From: Alphaproteobacteria bacterium HGW-Alphaproteobacteria-4
GTDB lineage: Bacteria; Pseudomonadota; Alphaproteobacteria; Rhodobacterales; Rhodobacteraceae
Assembly (NCBI GenBank): GCA_002842855.1
Contig: PHEE01000021.1
Location: 1 to 44,004 of the forward strand
Length of the DNA: 44,004 nucleotides
Direction: 5' to 3'
Below, one piece after another: positions 9,926 to 18,059 of the stretch (position 1 is its first letter; each line of letters starts with the position of its first letter). Under the pieces are notes generated by a model. That model was given only the letters and a program-made list of their open reading frames with translations, did no database searches and was not told the origin of the DNA. The translations under genes and the position numbers were made by a program.

Positions 9926-10926
9926 CACGCCTCCTTGCAGATCACATCGCCCACGGCGCGGCGGAGTTCGACAATGCCGCTGTCGAAGTGCCGGGTGGGA
10001 TGAATGCGGTTGGTGAGCAGTGTCCAGGCCCGACCATTGGCAAAATCGAGCCAGAGCCCGGTGCCGGTAAAGCCGGTGTGGCCAATGGTTTCGGGCGCTG
10101 CGGCGTCGCCACCTGACCAGCCGGGGTGGGCGCGCTGCCAGCCATGGGTGCGGGTGTCGGACAGAGGTTGGCGCTGGTGATCTTTCACGAAGCGCGAAAT
10201 GCCGGTGCCAGCCAGCAGCCCGTGCGCATGGTCAAGCAGGGCGTCAGCGGTACCAAAAAGGCCGGCGTGGCCCGCGCCTTGCAAGGCCGAGGTATTGTCG
10301 TCATGCACCTCGCCGCTAAGCACGCGGCCGCGCCAGGTGCAGTCTTCTGTAGCGGCGCTTTGGTTGGGGTCGGCAGACCACGCGAACCCGGAGCCGGGCT
10401 CCATCGCGCGGATCGGTTTTTTATAAAACCGTTCCAAAGCAAGGCCTAACAGGATGAAGTTGATGTCGGAATAGACTGGCGGTCCGGCCTGCCATTCGTG
10501 CTGCAAAATCCATGCGCGCAACAATTCGGGGTCGCGGCCATAGGTGTAGATCGGCACCACGGGCGGAAACGGCGTCAGGTGCCCAAGGCACTGGCGGAAG
10601 GTCACACGCCGTTCCCATGCCGCGGGGTCATACTGGCGCAGGTCGGGCAGCAGTTGCGTCAGCGGCCCGTCAAGGTCGATGTCTCCGGCCTCGGCCAGGG
10701 CCAGAATGCGCGGCGTCGTGAACAGCACTTTGGTGAGCGACGCAAGGTCGAACCAGGTGCCCGGTGTGATCGGGCGCGATACTGGCACCTTTTGCGCCGC
10801 CCCGGCAGCGAGCACCGCGCGCCCCGACCCCTCAACCACCCCCAGCACCGCGCCGGGAATGCGCCCCGCATCAATCGCCGCCTGAACCGGCGCAAAGGCG
10901 CTGTGCGCTAGCTGTAGAGGTGACAT
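9925..10926 (-). CDS. AmiE/YfeW-like serine hydrolase (class C beta-lactamase fold)
   Basis: A 333-residue penicillin-binding/beta-lactamase-fold hydrolase. Visible motifs are SxxK as S63-LTK, YSD at 152-154 (the YxN position; [10 protein letters not shown]), [23 protein letters not shown] (about 205-227) and [12 protein letters not shown] (283-294, the KTG-like strand). This combination is characteristic of the group including B. subtilis AmiE (YbbE), a MurNAc-L-Ala amidase, and E. coli YfeW, both encoded next to murQ. Unlike those, no signal peptide is visible at the ATG chosen (10926), so the protein should be cytosolic. It plausibly removes peptides from imported muropeptides; esterase or peptidase activity cannot be excluded. 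The start overlaps the upstream ATPase gene by 19 bases. Confidence 0.82.
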   Translation of the reverse strand: MSPLQLAHSAFAPVQAAIDAGRIPGAVLGVVEGSGRAVLAAGAAQKVPVSRPITPGTWFDLASLTKVLFTTPRILALAEAGDIDLDGPLTQLLPDLRQYDPAAWERRVTFRQCLGHLTPFPPVVPIYTYGRDPELLRAWILQHEWQAGPPVYSDINFILLGLALERFYKKPIRAMEPGSGFAWSADPNQSAATEDCTWRGRVLSGEVHDDNTSALQGAGHAGLFGTADALLDHAHGLLAGTGISRFVKDHQRQPLSDTRTHGWQRAHPGWSGGDAAAPETIGHTGFTGTGLWLDFANGRAWTLLTNRIHPTRHFDSGIVELRRAVGDVICKEA

Positions 10927-11852
10927 GCGACCTCCTGCGGGGCGCCTGCCGGTCGCGCAAGTGGCGGCCGGGCGTGGCGGCAAACCGCCATCGCCTGCGC
11001 GCAGCGGCTGTGAAAGGCGCAGCCAGCGGGCGGGTGCGCGGGGTCAGGCACCTCGCCTTGCAGCACGATGCGGTGGCCGCGCTCGACTCCGGCGCGCGGG
11101 ATCGCGGACAAAAGCGCCCGGGTGTAAGGGTGCTGCGGCGCAGACATGATCGCTTCGGTCGGGCCCATTTCGACAATACGGCCAAGGTACATCACCGCGA
11201 TCCGGTCTGACACATGGCGGATCACCGACAGGTCGTGGCTGATGAACAGGATGGCAAGCCCGAGACGGCGGCGCAAGCCGGCGATCAGGTTGATGATCTG
11301 GCTTTGAATCGAAACATCGAGCGCACTTACCGCCTCGTCGGCTACGATCAGCGCCGGGTCAAGCGCCAGCGCGCGGGCAATGGCGATGCGCTGGCGCTGG
11401 CCACCGGAAAACTCGTGCGGGTAAAGCCCGGCCGCGTCAGGTGGCAAGCCAACCAGATCGAGCAGTTCCACCACCCGCGCGGCGCGCGCGGCGGCATCAC
11501 CCACGCCCTGCACGATCAGCGGCTCGGCCAGAATATGGCTGACCTTGTGGCGCGGGTTAAGCGCGCCGAACGGGTCTTGAAAGATGATCTGCATATCGCG
11601 GCGCAGAGGCTTCATCGCGCGGGGGGGCAGCGCCGTGATGTCTTGCCCCTTGAAAAAGATCTGCCCTCCACTCGGCTCGGTCAGCCGCAGGATGGTGCGC
11701 CCGAGGGTGGATTTGCCGCAGCCAGATTCACCCACGATTCCCAGCACTTCCCCGGCATCCAGCGTCAGCGACACCTCGGAAACCGCCTGCACCACGGTGC
11801 CGCGCGCGCCGGGGTAGGTTTTTGAAAGATCGCGGGTTTCAAGCAGGGTCAT
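10908..11852 (-). CDS. Peptide-type ABC transporter ATPase (OppF/DppF-like)
   Basis: A 314-residue cytoplasmic ATPase of the Opp/Dpp family. Walker A is [15 protein letters not shown] (about residues 42-56), the signature is SGGQRQRIAIARAL, Walker B is LIVADEAVSALD (note DEAVSALD, common in this subfamily), and the switch is FISHDLSVIRH. The C-terminal oligopeptide-transporter extension carries the usual cysteines (GCAFHSRCAQAMAVC). The ATG at 11852 overlaps the stop of the preceding ATPase gene by four bases. It pairs with the other ATPase and with the divergently encoded binding protein and permeases to form a complete five-component importer. Confidence 0.92.
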   Translation of the reverse strand: MTLLETRDLSKTYPGARGTVVQAVSEVSLTLDAGEVLGIVGESGCGKSTLGRTILRLTEPSGGQIFFKGQDITALPPRAMKPLRRDMQIIFQDPFGALNPRHKVSHILAEPLIVQGVGDAAARAARVVELLDLVGLPPDAAGLYPHEFSGGQRQRIAIARALALDPALIVADEAVSALDVSIQSQIINLIAGLRRRLGLAILFISHDLSVIRHVSDRIAVMYLGRIVEMGPTEAIMSAPQHPYTRALLSAIPRAGVERGHRIVLQGEVPDPAHPPAGCAFHSRCAQAMAVCRHARPPLARPAGAPQEVACHLYS

Positions 11853-12802
11853 GCGGGGTTCCAGCAGCGGAAGGGGTGGGGCCCGGCGGTCAGCACCGGC
11901 ATTTCCTCGGCGCAGCGGGCAACTGCGGCGGTGCAGCGCGGCGCAAAGGCACAACCGACCGGGCGCGACCCCGGGGCAGGCACGCTGCCGGCGATGGCTG
12001 GCAGGTCGGTGCCGGGCGGGTTGGCGGCGGGAATGGTCGCCAGCAAGGCGGCGGTGTAGCGGTGGCGGGGGTGGGCGAAAAGTTCGGCCGAAGGCGCCAA
12101 TTCAACAATTCGGCCGCCATACATCACCGCCACCCGATCGCAGTATTGCGACACCACGCCAAGGTCGTGCGTGATCAGCAGCACCGCCATGCCGCGCTTG
12201 CGGCGCAGATCATCGAGCAAATCAAGGATCTGTGCCTGCACCGTGACATCGAGCGCGGTGGTCGGCTCATCCGCAATCAGCAACTTTGGCTCGCAGGCGA
12301 GCGCCATCGCGATCATCACCCGTTGCCGCTGCCCGCCCGAAAGCTGGTGCGGATAGCGTGTCACCGCCTCGCTCGGCGCGGGAATACCGACGAGCGCCAG
12401 CAGGTTCGCCGCTTCGGCCAGCGCCTCGGTGCGGCCCGCGCCTCGGTGCAGGCGCAGCGCCTCGGCGATCTGGTCGCCCACGGTGAACACCGGGTTGAGC
12501 GAGGTCATCGGTTCCTGAAAGATCATCGCAACGTCGTCGCCGCGCAACCCTTCAAGCTCGGCCTCTGACAGCGCCAGCACATCGCGCCCGGCAAAATGAA
12601 TCGCGCCTGCGGTGATGTGCATCGGCGGCGTTGCCAGCAGCCGCATGATGGCAAGCGCAGTTACCGACTTGCCGCAGCCCGATTCGCCGACCAGCCCCAG
12701 CATCTCGCCCGCAGCAATGGTCAGCGAGAGATCCTCGACCACTGGCCGCTGGCCCGCTGCGATGTGCAGATTTTCGAGGGCGAGCAAGGGCGTGTCCGTC
12801 AT
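11849..12802 (-). CDS. Peptide-type ABC transporter ATPase (OppD/DppD-like)
   Basis: A 317-residue ATPase, first gene of the leftward operon. Walker A is [16 protein letters not shown] (about residues 36-51), then [23 protein letters not shown] (Q-loop and family-specific segment), signature [15 protein letters not shown], Walker [15 protein letters not shown] and [12 protein letters not shown]. The cysteine-containing C-terminal tail ([15 protein letters not shown]) is typical of OppD/DppD. The reading frame extends far upstream, but the ATG at 12802 starts the standard [14 protein letters not shown] segment and leaves a 202-base divergent promoter region. Confidence 0.92.
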   Translation of the reverse strand: MTDTPLLALENLHIAAGQRPVVEDLSLTIAAGEMLGLVGESGCGKSVTALAIMRLLATPPMHITAGAIHFAGRDVLALSEAELEGLRGDDVAMIFQEPMTSLNPVFTVGDQIAEALRLHRGAGRTEALAEAANLLALVGIPAPSEAVTRYPHQLSGGQRQRVMIAMALACEPKLLIADEPTTALDVTVQAQILDLLDDLRRKRGMAVLLITHDLGVVSQYCDRVAVMYGGRIVELAPSAELFAHPRHRYTAALLATIPAANPPGTDLPAIAGSVPAPGSRPVGCAFAPRCTAAVARCAEEMPVLTAGPHPFRCWNPA

Positions 12803-12877
12803 CTCATCTCCCAAAACACTGGCGCCCCGGGGCGCCGGTGGCACAAAACGGGCGGTCACGCAGCCCCTTGTCAGACG

Positions 12878-12917
12878 ATTTCTAATACCATACCGTTCTA
12901 ATTGTCTAGGGTGGTAA
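12878..12917. promoter_or_regulatory. Candidate GntR-type operator in the divergent promoter
   Basis: The 202-base gap between the two divergent operons is GC-rich except for one AT-rich island here. It contains an inverted pair TACCA (12886-12890) and TGGTA (12912-12916), and two copies of TTCTAAT (12880 and 12896 regions). TTGTCTA next to GGTGGTA resembles one half of the sites bound by GntR/UTRA regulators of amino-sugar genes. The cluster encodes such a regulator. No convincing -35/-10 pair could be assigned. Confidence 0.35.
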
Positions 12918-13004
12918 CAAACTGGACTTATCAAATGGCTCGGCGCAAGAAACCTCGGCGGCGCCTCCGCGCGCGGGTTCAGTGCCTCACAGGGTGGGAG
13001 AAAC

Positions 13005-14402
13005 ATGGCTAAGCATAAACTCGCGGTTGCGCTTCTGGCGACCTCTTTTCTGACCGGCGCCGCCTCGGCGGCAACGCTTGACGTGGCGATGGATACCTCG
13101 CCCGCCGGGCTCGATCCGCACCTCGTGACCGCGTTCAACTCGGTTCTGATCGTGCAGTCGAACATCTATCAGGGGCTGACCGATACCACGGCGGGCCTGC
13201 AAGTGGTGCCGAACCTTGCCGACAGCTGGGAAATTTCGGCCGACGGGCTGACCTACACCTTCAAGCTTCACGCGGGCGTCACCTTCCACGATGGCAGCAC
13301 ATTCGATGCCGAAGACGTGGCCGCCTCGATCCGCCGTGTGCAATCGACCGAAATCGCATCGCCGCTTGCCAGCCGGATCTCGCCGATCACCGGCATCGAG
13401 GTGCTCGACCCGCTGACTGTGCGCTTCACGCTCAACGCGCCGTTTGCGCCGCTGCTTTCGTCGCTGGCGGGCATCGCAATTGTCCCCGCAGAAGCCGAGA
13501 CCAACAAAGAGGCGCTGCAACAGGTGCCGGTCGGCACCGGCCCCTTCAAGTTTGCCGAATGGCAGCCGAACGGCTTTATTTCGCTGGTGAAATTCGATGG
13601 CTACCGCGAGGCAGGAAAGCCGCATGTCGATGAAGTGAAGTTCCATTTCGTGCCCGAAGCAGCGACCCGTCAGGTCGGGCTTGCAAGTGGCGAATACGAC
13701 ATGCTGCCCTCGATCGACCCCGCCACCGCGCTGCAACTGCAAGGCCAGCCCGGCATCACCGTGCACCAGACCCGCGATCTGGGATACACGCTTGTCGGCA
13801 TGAACGTGACGCGCGGGCCCTTGGGCGATGCGCGGGTGCGCGAGGCGGTGAACATGCTGCTCGACCGGCAGGAAATCATCGATGGCGCGCTGTTTGGCTC
13901 GGGCGTGCCGGGTGGGCCGCTGTCGCCCGCGCTGGTCGATTGGGCGCTGCCGACTTCGGAGTATGCCTGCTACACGCAGAACGTCGATGGCGCCAAGGCG
14001 CTTTTGGCAGCGGCGGGCGTGACCGGGCCGGTGAAGATCGTGATGAAGGTTTTGCCGCGGCAAGATACCCGCGACATCGCGCAGGTTGTGCAGCAACAGC
14101 TTGCGGCCGGCGGATTTGAGGTGGAACTGGTCAATCAGGAAATCGGGCAGTTCGTGACCAACGTCTTCAAATATGACGACGCCGGCCTGAACGCGCTGCT
14201 TGACACCGGGCGTAACGTCACCGACCCCGCCGCGCGCAAGGCGGCCTATGACGCGGCGCAGCGCCAGTTGGCCTGCACCGGTCCGATCGCCCACATCGCT
14301 TATGGCGCGCTTTCGACCGCCACCGGGCCGAATGTGAGCGGGTTCGAGATCAACCCGCTGGGCCGTTTGACCAGCCTCGTTGACGTTACTCTGGCCAAGT
14401 GA
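13005..14402 (+). CDS. Periplasmic solute-binding protein, family 5 (peptide/opine/nickel type)
   Basis: A 465-residue periplasmic receptor for the ABC importer. It starts at ATG 13005 with a signal peptide (basic MAKHK, hydrophobic core, cleavage after about ASA). Family 5 landmarks follow: DTSPAGLDPHLVTAFNS, IYQGLTD, PNLADSWEISADGLTYTFKLHAGVTFHDG (the hallmark segment), GTGPFKFAEWQPNGFISLVKFDGY, and VREAVNMLLDRQEIIDGALFG. The protein is shorter than E. coli OppA/DppA (about 510-540 residues). Position between anmK/murQ and nagA genes points to muropeptides or anhydro-MurNAc as ligand; this is inference. Confidence 0.88.
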   Translation: MAKHKLAVALLATSFLTGAASAATLDVAMDTSPAGLDPHLVTAFNSVLIVQSNIYQGLTDTTAGLQVVPNLADSWEISADGLTYTFKLHAGVTFHDGSTFDAEDVAASIRRVQSTEIASPLASRISPITGIEVLDPLTVRFTLNAPFAPLLSSLAGIAIVPAEAETNKEALQQVPVGTGPFKFAEWQPNGFISLVKFDGYREAGKPHVDEVKFHFVPEAATRQVGLASGEYDMLPSIDPATALQLQGQPGITVHQTRDLGYTLVGMNVTRGPLGDARVREAVNMLLDRQEIIDGALFGSGVPGGPLSPALVDWALPTSEYACYTQNVDGAKALLAAAGVTGPVKIVMKVLPRQDTRDIAQVVQQQLAAGGFEVELVNQEIGQFVTNVFKYDDAGLNALLDTGRNVTDPAARKAAYDAAQRQLACTGPIAHIAYGALSTATGPNVSGFEINPLGRLTSLVDVTLAK

Positions 14403-14409
14403 CCCATCG

Positions 14410-14435
14410 CCCCGGCGGGCCCAGGCCCGCCGGGG
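14410..14435 (+). terminator. Strong GC hairpin between binding-protein and permease genes
   Basis: CCCCGGCGGGCC (14410-14421) is perfectly complementary to GGCCCGCCGGGG (14424-14435), followed by TCTTT. It lies eight bases past the binding-protein stop. Such structures commonly let binding-protein mRNA accumulate above that of the permeases, by partial termination or by blocking 3' decay. Confidence 0.6.
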
Positions 14436-14457
14436 TCTTTCGCGCAGGAATTGCCTC

Positions 14458-15408
14458 TTGAATACGCGTTTTCTTATCGGCCGCCTGATCGACCTCAGCT
14501 TTGTGCTGCTCGGGGTCTCGATTCTAGTGTTTCTGATGATCCGATTGATCCCCGGCGACGCGGTGGCGATCATGCTGGGCGCCAATACTGAAATCACCCC
14601 CGACCGGATTGCCGAATTGCGCGATCGGCTGGGCCTCGACGACCCGCTTGTGGTGCAATACGGGCACTGGCTCTGGCGCGCTTTGCACGGCGACCTTGGC
14701 ACCTCGATCTGGACCGGGCGGCCGGTGCTGAACGAGATTTCGGTGGCAATATGGCCGACGGTCGAGCTTGCCGCGCTATCGGTGCTGGTCGGCGCCGGGC
14801 TGTCGATTCCGATCGGCGCCTTCATGGCGCAGGCGCGCGGCGGCGCCGCCGAGGTCGCAGTGCGCGTCGGCGCCATTGCGGGGCTGACAATTCCGTCTTT
14901 CTGGCTTGGCATCGTGTCGATCTTTCTGGTGGCAAAGTTGCTGCCGGGGGTTTCGGCGCTTGGCTATGTGCCGTTCACCGAAAACCCGTTGGGCAACCTG
15001 CAGCGCATGGTGCTGCCGGTGATCGCGCTTTCACTGCCGATGCTGGCCAACCTCTCGCGGCTCGTGCGCTCGGCGATGCTTGATGCGCTTGGGCAGGATT
15101 ATGTGCGCACCGCGCGCGCCAAGGGGGCCAGCCGCCGCCGCGTGGTCTACCGCCATGCGTTGCGCAATGCGTTGATCCCGTTTGTCACTTCGGTCGGGGT
15201 CTCGGTTGGTTACCTGCTGGGCGGGGCGATTGTGGTCGAACAGGTGTTCGCCATTCCCGGTCTCGGGCGGTTGGTGCTGGGGGCGATTTCCGAGCGCAAT
15301 TACCCGCTGGTACAGGCGACGATTCTGGTGATTACCGCAACCTTCGTGCTGGTCAATTTCGCGGTTGACCTGCTTTACGCCGCCATCGACCCGCGGGTGA
15401 CCAATTGA
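14458..15408 (+). CDS. Peptide-type ABC transporter permease (DppB/OppB-like)
   Basis: A 316-residue inner-membrane permease. A TTG start at 14458 is preferred: AGGAA sits eight bases upstream and the product then begins LNTRFLIGRLIDLSFVLLGVSILVFLMIRLIPGD, the standard OppB/DppB N-terminus. The in-frame extension to 14380 would run back through the hairpin into the binding-protein gene. The EAA-type cytoplasmic loop is visible (DYVRTARAKGASRRRVVYRHALRNALIP), with several hydrophobic helices on both sides. The stop overlaps the next ATG by one base (TGATG). Confidence 0.92.
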   Translation: MNTRFLIGRLIDLSFVLLGVSILVFLMIRLIPGDAVAIMLGANTEITPDRIAELRDRLGLDDPLVVQYGHWLWRALHGDLGTSIWTGRPVLNEISVAIWPTVELAALSVLVGAGLSIPIGAFMAQARGGAAEVAVRVGAIAGLTIPSFWLGIVSIFLVAKLLPGVSALGYVPFTENPLGNLQRMVLPVIALSLPMLANLSRLVRSAMLDALGQDYVRTARAKGASRRRVVYRHALRNALIPFVTSVGVSVGYLLGGAIVVEQVFAIPGLGRLVLGAISERNYPLVQATILVITATFVLVNFAVDLLYAAIDPRVTN

Positions 15409-16244
15409 TGCACGCGCTTCGCCAAAACAAGCTTCTGACCTTCGCGCTCGCCTTTGTGGTGGTGCAGGTGGTGCTGGCGCTTACGGCGCCATGGCTGGGG
15501 TTTCAGGACCCGTTCAAGCAGATCATGGTGCAGCGGATCAAGCCACCGAACGAACTGAACTGGCTCGGCACCGACCAGTTGGGGCGCGATGTGCTGGCAC
15601 GCATCGTCTGGGGCGCGCGGACTTCGCTGTTCACCACATCGACAGCCGTCAGCATCGCCTTGGTGGCGGGCGGGTCCATCGGGCTGCTTGCCGCCTATTA
15701 CCGGGGCTGGTTCGACCGTATCGTGATGCGCAGCATGGACGTGCTGTTTGCCTTTCCGATCCTGCTGCTTGCGATCGGCGTGATTTCGGTGCTCGGCCCC
15801 AATGCCTGGAGCGCCGCGATTGCGATTGCGATCGTCTATACCCCGATCTTCGCGCGCCTGCTGCGCGGCCCTGCGCTGGTGCTGTGCGAGGCGGAATATG
15901 TGCTGGGCGCGCGCGCGGTGGGGGCGTCGGACGCGCGGATCATACTTTCGCACATCCTGCCGAACCTGATTTCGGTGATTCTGGTGCAGACATCGATCTT
16001 GCTCTCGGCGGCAATTCTGGTTGAGGCGTCGCTTTCGTTTCTTGGGCTTGGCGCGCAGCCACCGACGCCGTCGCTGGGGCTGATGCTGTCTGAGGGGCGC
16101 AACTTCTTGTTGCTGTCGCCGTGGCCTGCGATCTTTGCCGGAATCGCCATCTTGCTGTTGTCGTTCGGCTTCAACCTTCTGGGCGATGCGCTGCGCGACA
16201 CCCTCGACCCGCGGCTGCGCAATCTTGATACGGGGGCGCAATGA
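15408..16244 (+). CDS. Peptide-type ABC transporter permease (DppC/OppC-like)
   Basis: A 278-residue inner-membrane partner of the preceding permease. The N-terminal helix (LLTFALAFVVVQVVLALTAPWLG) is followed by the family motif NWLGTDQLGRDVLARIVWGARTSL. The EAA loop reads AEYVLGARAVGASDARIILSHILPN, and EASLSFLGLGAQPPTPSLGLML near the C-terminus is diagnostic of the DppC group. ATG 15408 is used; the TTG at 15405 is in frame but redundant. Its stop overlaps the regulator's ATG by four bases. Confidence 0.93.
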   Translation: MHALRQNKLLTFALAFVVVQVVLALTAPWLGFQDPFKQIMVQRIKPPNELNWLGTDQLGRDVLARIVWGARTSLFTTSTAVSIALVAGGSIGLLAAYYRGWFDRIVMRSMDVLFAFPILLLAIGVISVLGPNAWSAAIAIAIVYTPIFARLLRGPALVLCEAEYVLGARAVGASDARIILSHILPNLISVILVQTSILLSAAILVEASLSFLGLGAQPPTPSLGLMLSEGRNFLLLSPWPAIFAGIAILLLSFGFNLLGDALRDTLDPRLRNLDTGAQ

Positions 16245-17017
16245 ACCGCTTGGGCCCCGCCGCGCCGATGCCTTCCGACGCTGTCATGGCGCGCCTTGTT
16301 GCGGGGCTGCGGGGCGACGCGGCGCAGCCGCTGTATCTGCGCCTGGCCGCTGGCCTGCGCGGGTTGATCGAGGCAGGAGAGTTGCGCGGCGGCGAGGCGA
16401 TGCCATCCGAGCGCGAACTGGTGCGCGCAACCGGGCTTTCGCGTGTGACCGTGCGCAAGGCGACGGAAGAGTTGTGCCGTGAAGGGTTGCTTGCGCGGCG
16501 CCACGGCGCGGGCAGTTTCGTGACCCGGCAGATCGATCAACCGCTGTCGGTGCTGGTCGGGTTTTCCGAAGACATGCAGCGGCGTGGCGCCACGGTTTCG
16601 TCGCGCATCCTGCAAAGGCTGGTCTGCGCGCCCGACCCCGCGGATATGCTCAAACTCGGGCTTTCACCCAATGATCTGGTGTTTCGGCTGGCACGGGTGC
16701 GGCTGTCGGATGGCGAACCGCTGGCAATCGAAACGGCGATCGTGCCGGCCGATGCGATCAATCCCGAAACGATGGGCGAATCGCTCTATGAAGCCCTGCG
16801 CAGGTCGGGGCACATGCCGGTGCGCGCCTTGCAGCGCCTTCGTGCCGCCATTGCCAATGCGCAGGAAGCACAGCTTTTGGGGGTGCCGGTTGGCAGCCCG
16901 ATTTTGCACATCGAGAGGCGGGCGTTTTTGGCAAATGGTCGTCCGATCGAGGTTACAACCTCGTCGTATCGTGGCGACCGGTATGATTTCATTGCAGAAC
17001 TGACGCTTGAACCCTGA
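16241..17017 (+). CDS. GntR-family regulator with UTRA ligand-binding domain
   Basis: A 258-residue transcription factor of the HutC/UTRA subgroup. The winged-helix part covers about residues 28-98 (PLYLRLAAGLRGLIEAGEL, MPSERELVRATGLSRVTVRKATEELCREGLLARRHGAGSFV). The effector domain follows (SVLVGFSEDMQRRG, VFRLARVRLSDGEPLAIETAIVPA, HIERRAFLANGRPIEVTTSSYRGDRYDF). Relatives such as NagR/NagQ-type proteins sense phosphorylated amino sugars. As it is embedded in the rightward operon it probably autoregulates and controls the divergent promoter region at 12803-13004. E. coli uses an RpiR-type regulator (MurR) for the analogous role, so this wiring differs. Confidence 0.9.
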   Translation: MNRLGPAAPMPSDAVMARLVAGLRGDAAQPLYLRLAAGLRGLIEAGELRGGEAMPSERELVRATGLSRVTVRKATEELCREGLLARRHGAGSFVTRQIDQPLSVLVGFSEDMQRRGATVSSRILQRLVCAPDPADMLKLGLSPNDLVFRLARVRLSDGEPLAIETAIVPADAINPETMGESLYEALRRSGHMPVRALQRLRAAIANAQEAQLLGVPVGSPILHIERRAFLANGRPIEVTTSSYRGDRYDFIAELTLEP

Positions 17018-17030
17018 GATCGGAGAGCCG

Positions 17031-18059
17031 ATGCCTGATCCAAAATCCCTGATGTTGACCGAGGCCGGGCAGTCGCCGCAGGTGGTGGCCGAATTGCTGG
17101 CGCGCGAAGCCCCGGCCTTCGCAGCCTTGGCGCGCGAGGTTGCCGGGCGCGACGTGCGGTTGTTTTCCACCGCCGCACGCGGATCATCAGACCATGCCGC
17201 GACGGTGTTCAAATATCTGATGGAAATCGAAACCGGGCTGCCGGTGGTGTCGATCGGCCCTTCGGTGGCGTCGGTCTATCAGCGCCCGCTGCGACTTGAG
17301 GGCGCCGTGCATGTGACAATCTCGCAGTCCGGTGCCAGCCCCGATATCGTGGCGATGCAGGCAGCCGCCAAGGCGGGGGGCGCGCTGACGGTGGCGGTGG
17401 TGAACGTTACCGATAGCCCGGTGGCGGCCGAAGCCGATATCGTGATCGGTCTTGGCGCCGGGGTTGAACGTAGCGTGGCGGCGACGAAATCGTTCATTGC
17501 ATCGGTTGCCGCGCTGGCAGGGATCGTATCGGCGGTGGGGGCGCGGCCCGCGTTGGCAGCGGGGCTCATGCGTTTGCCCGAGGCGCTGGCGGCGACCGAA
17601 GGGTTGCCATTTGGCGATGTGGTCGAGGCGTTGACCGGGGCGGGTTCGCTGTTCGTGGCGGGTCGTGGCCCCGGTTTTGGCATCGCGCAGGAAGCGGCAC
17701 TGAAGGCGAAAGAGACCGCAGCCTTGCACGCCGAGGCATTCTCGCTGGCCGAGTTGCAGCACGGGCCGATGCGGCTTGTAGGCCCCGGCTTTCCCGTGCT
17801 GGCGTTCGTGCCCGATGACGCGGGCTTTGCGGGCAACCAGCAAACACTGGCGCGGCTTGCGGGCATGGGCGCGCGCACATTTGCGCTTTCCTCGCGTCCG
17901 ATGCCCGGTGCCGCGGCTTTACCCGGCACCGGCAGCGGCCTGATCGATCCGCTGGTGGCGCTTTTGCATTATTACCGGCTGATTGAAACCGTCGCGCGCG
18001 CGCGCGGGCACAACCCCGACCGCCCCGCGAACCTTGCCAAGGTCACGGAAACACTGTGA
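17031..18059 (+). CDS. SIS-type glucosamine-6-phosphate deaminase (NagB-II/AgaS-like)
   Basis: Expected to convert GlcN-6-P to fructose-6-P and ammonia. The ATG at 17031 has GGAGAG just upstream; a TTG at 17007 would overlap the regulator gene. The 342-residue protein has two SIS domains and no glutaminase domain. Landmarks are MLTEAGQSPQVVAELL, STAARGSSDHAATVFKYLMEI (first SIS), ISQSGASPDIVAMQ (phospho-sugar loop), ERSVAATKSFIAS, GRGPGFGIAQEAALKAKETAALHAEAFSLAELQHGPMRLV (second SIS, GlmS-like), and the C-terminal ARGHNPDRPANLAKVTETL. This matches NagB-II of proteobacterial GlcNAc pathways rather than classical NagB. Confidence 0.88.
   Translation: MPDPKSLMLTEAGQSPQVVAELLAREAPAFAALAREVAGRDVRLFSTAARGSSDHAATVFKYLMEIETGLPVVSIGPSVASVYQRPLRLEGAVHVTISQSGASPDIVAMQAAAKAGGALTVAVVNVTDSPVAAEADIVIGLGAGVERSVAATKSFIASVAALAGIVSAVGARPALAAGLMRLPEALAATEGLPFGDVVEALTGAGSLFVAGRGPGFGIAQEAALKAKETAALHAEAFSLAELQHGPMRLVGPGFPVLAFVPDDAGFAGNQQTLARLAGMGARTFALSSRPMPGAAALPGTGSGLIDPLVALLHYYRLIETVARARGHNPDRPANLAKVTETL

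Noticed and set aside
12987..14912. 641-codon minus-strand open frame across the binding-protein and permease genes
   Set aside because: Both plus-strand genes have full family motifs; the antisense product has no recognisable domain.
15375..16241. 288-codon minus-strand open frame opposite the second permease
   Set aside because: Q/R/H-rich low-complexity translation typical of antisense frames in GC-rich DNA.
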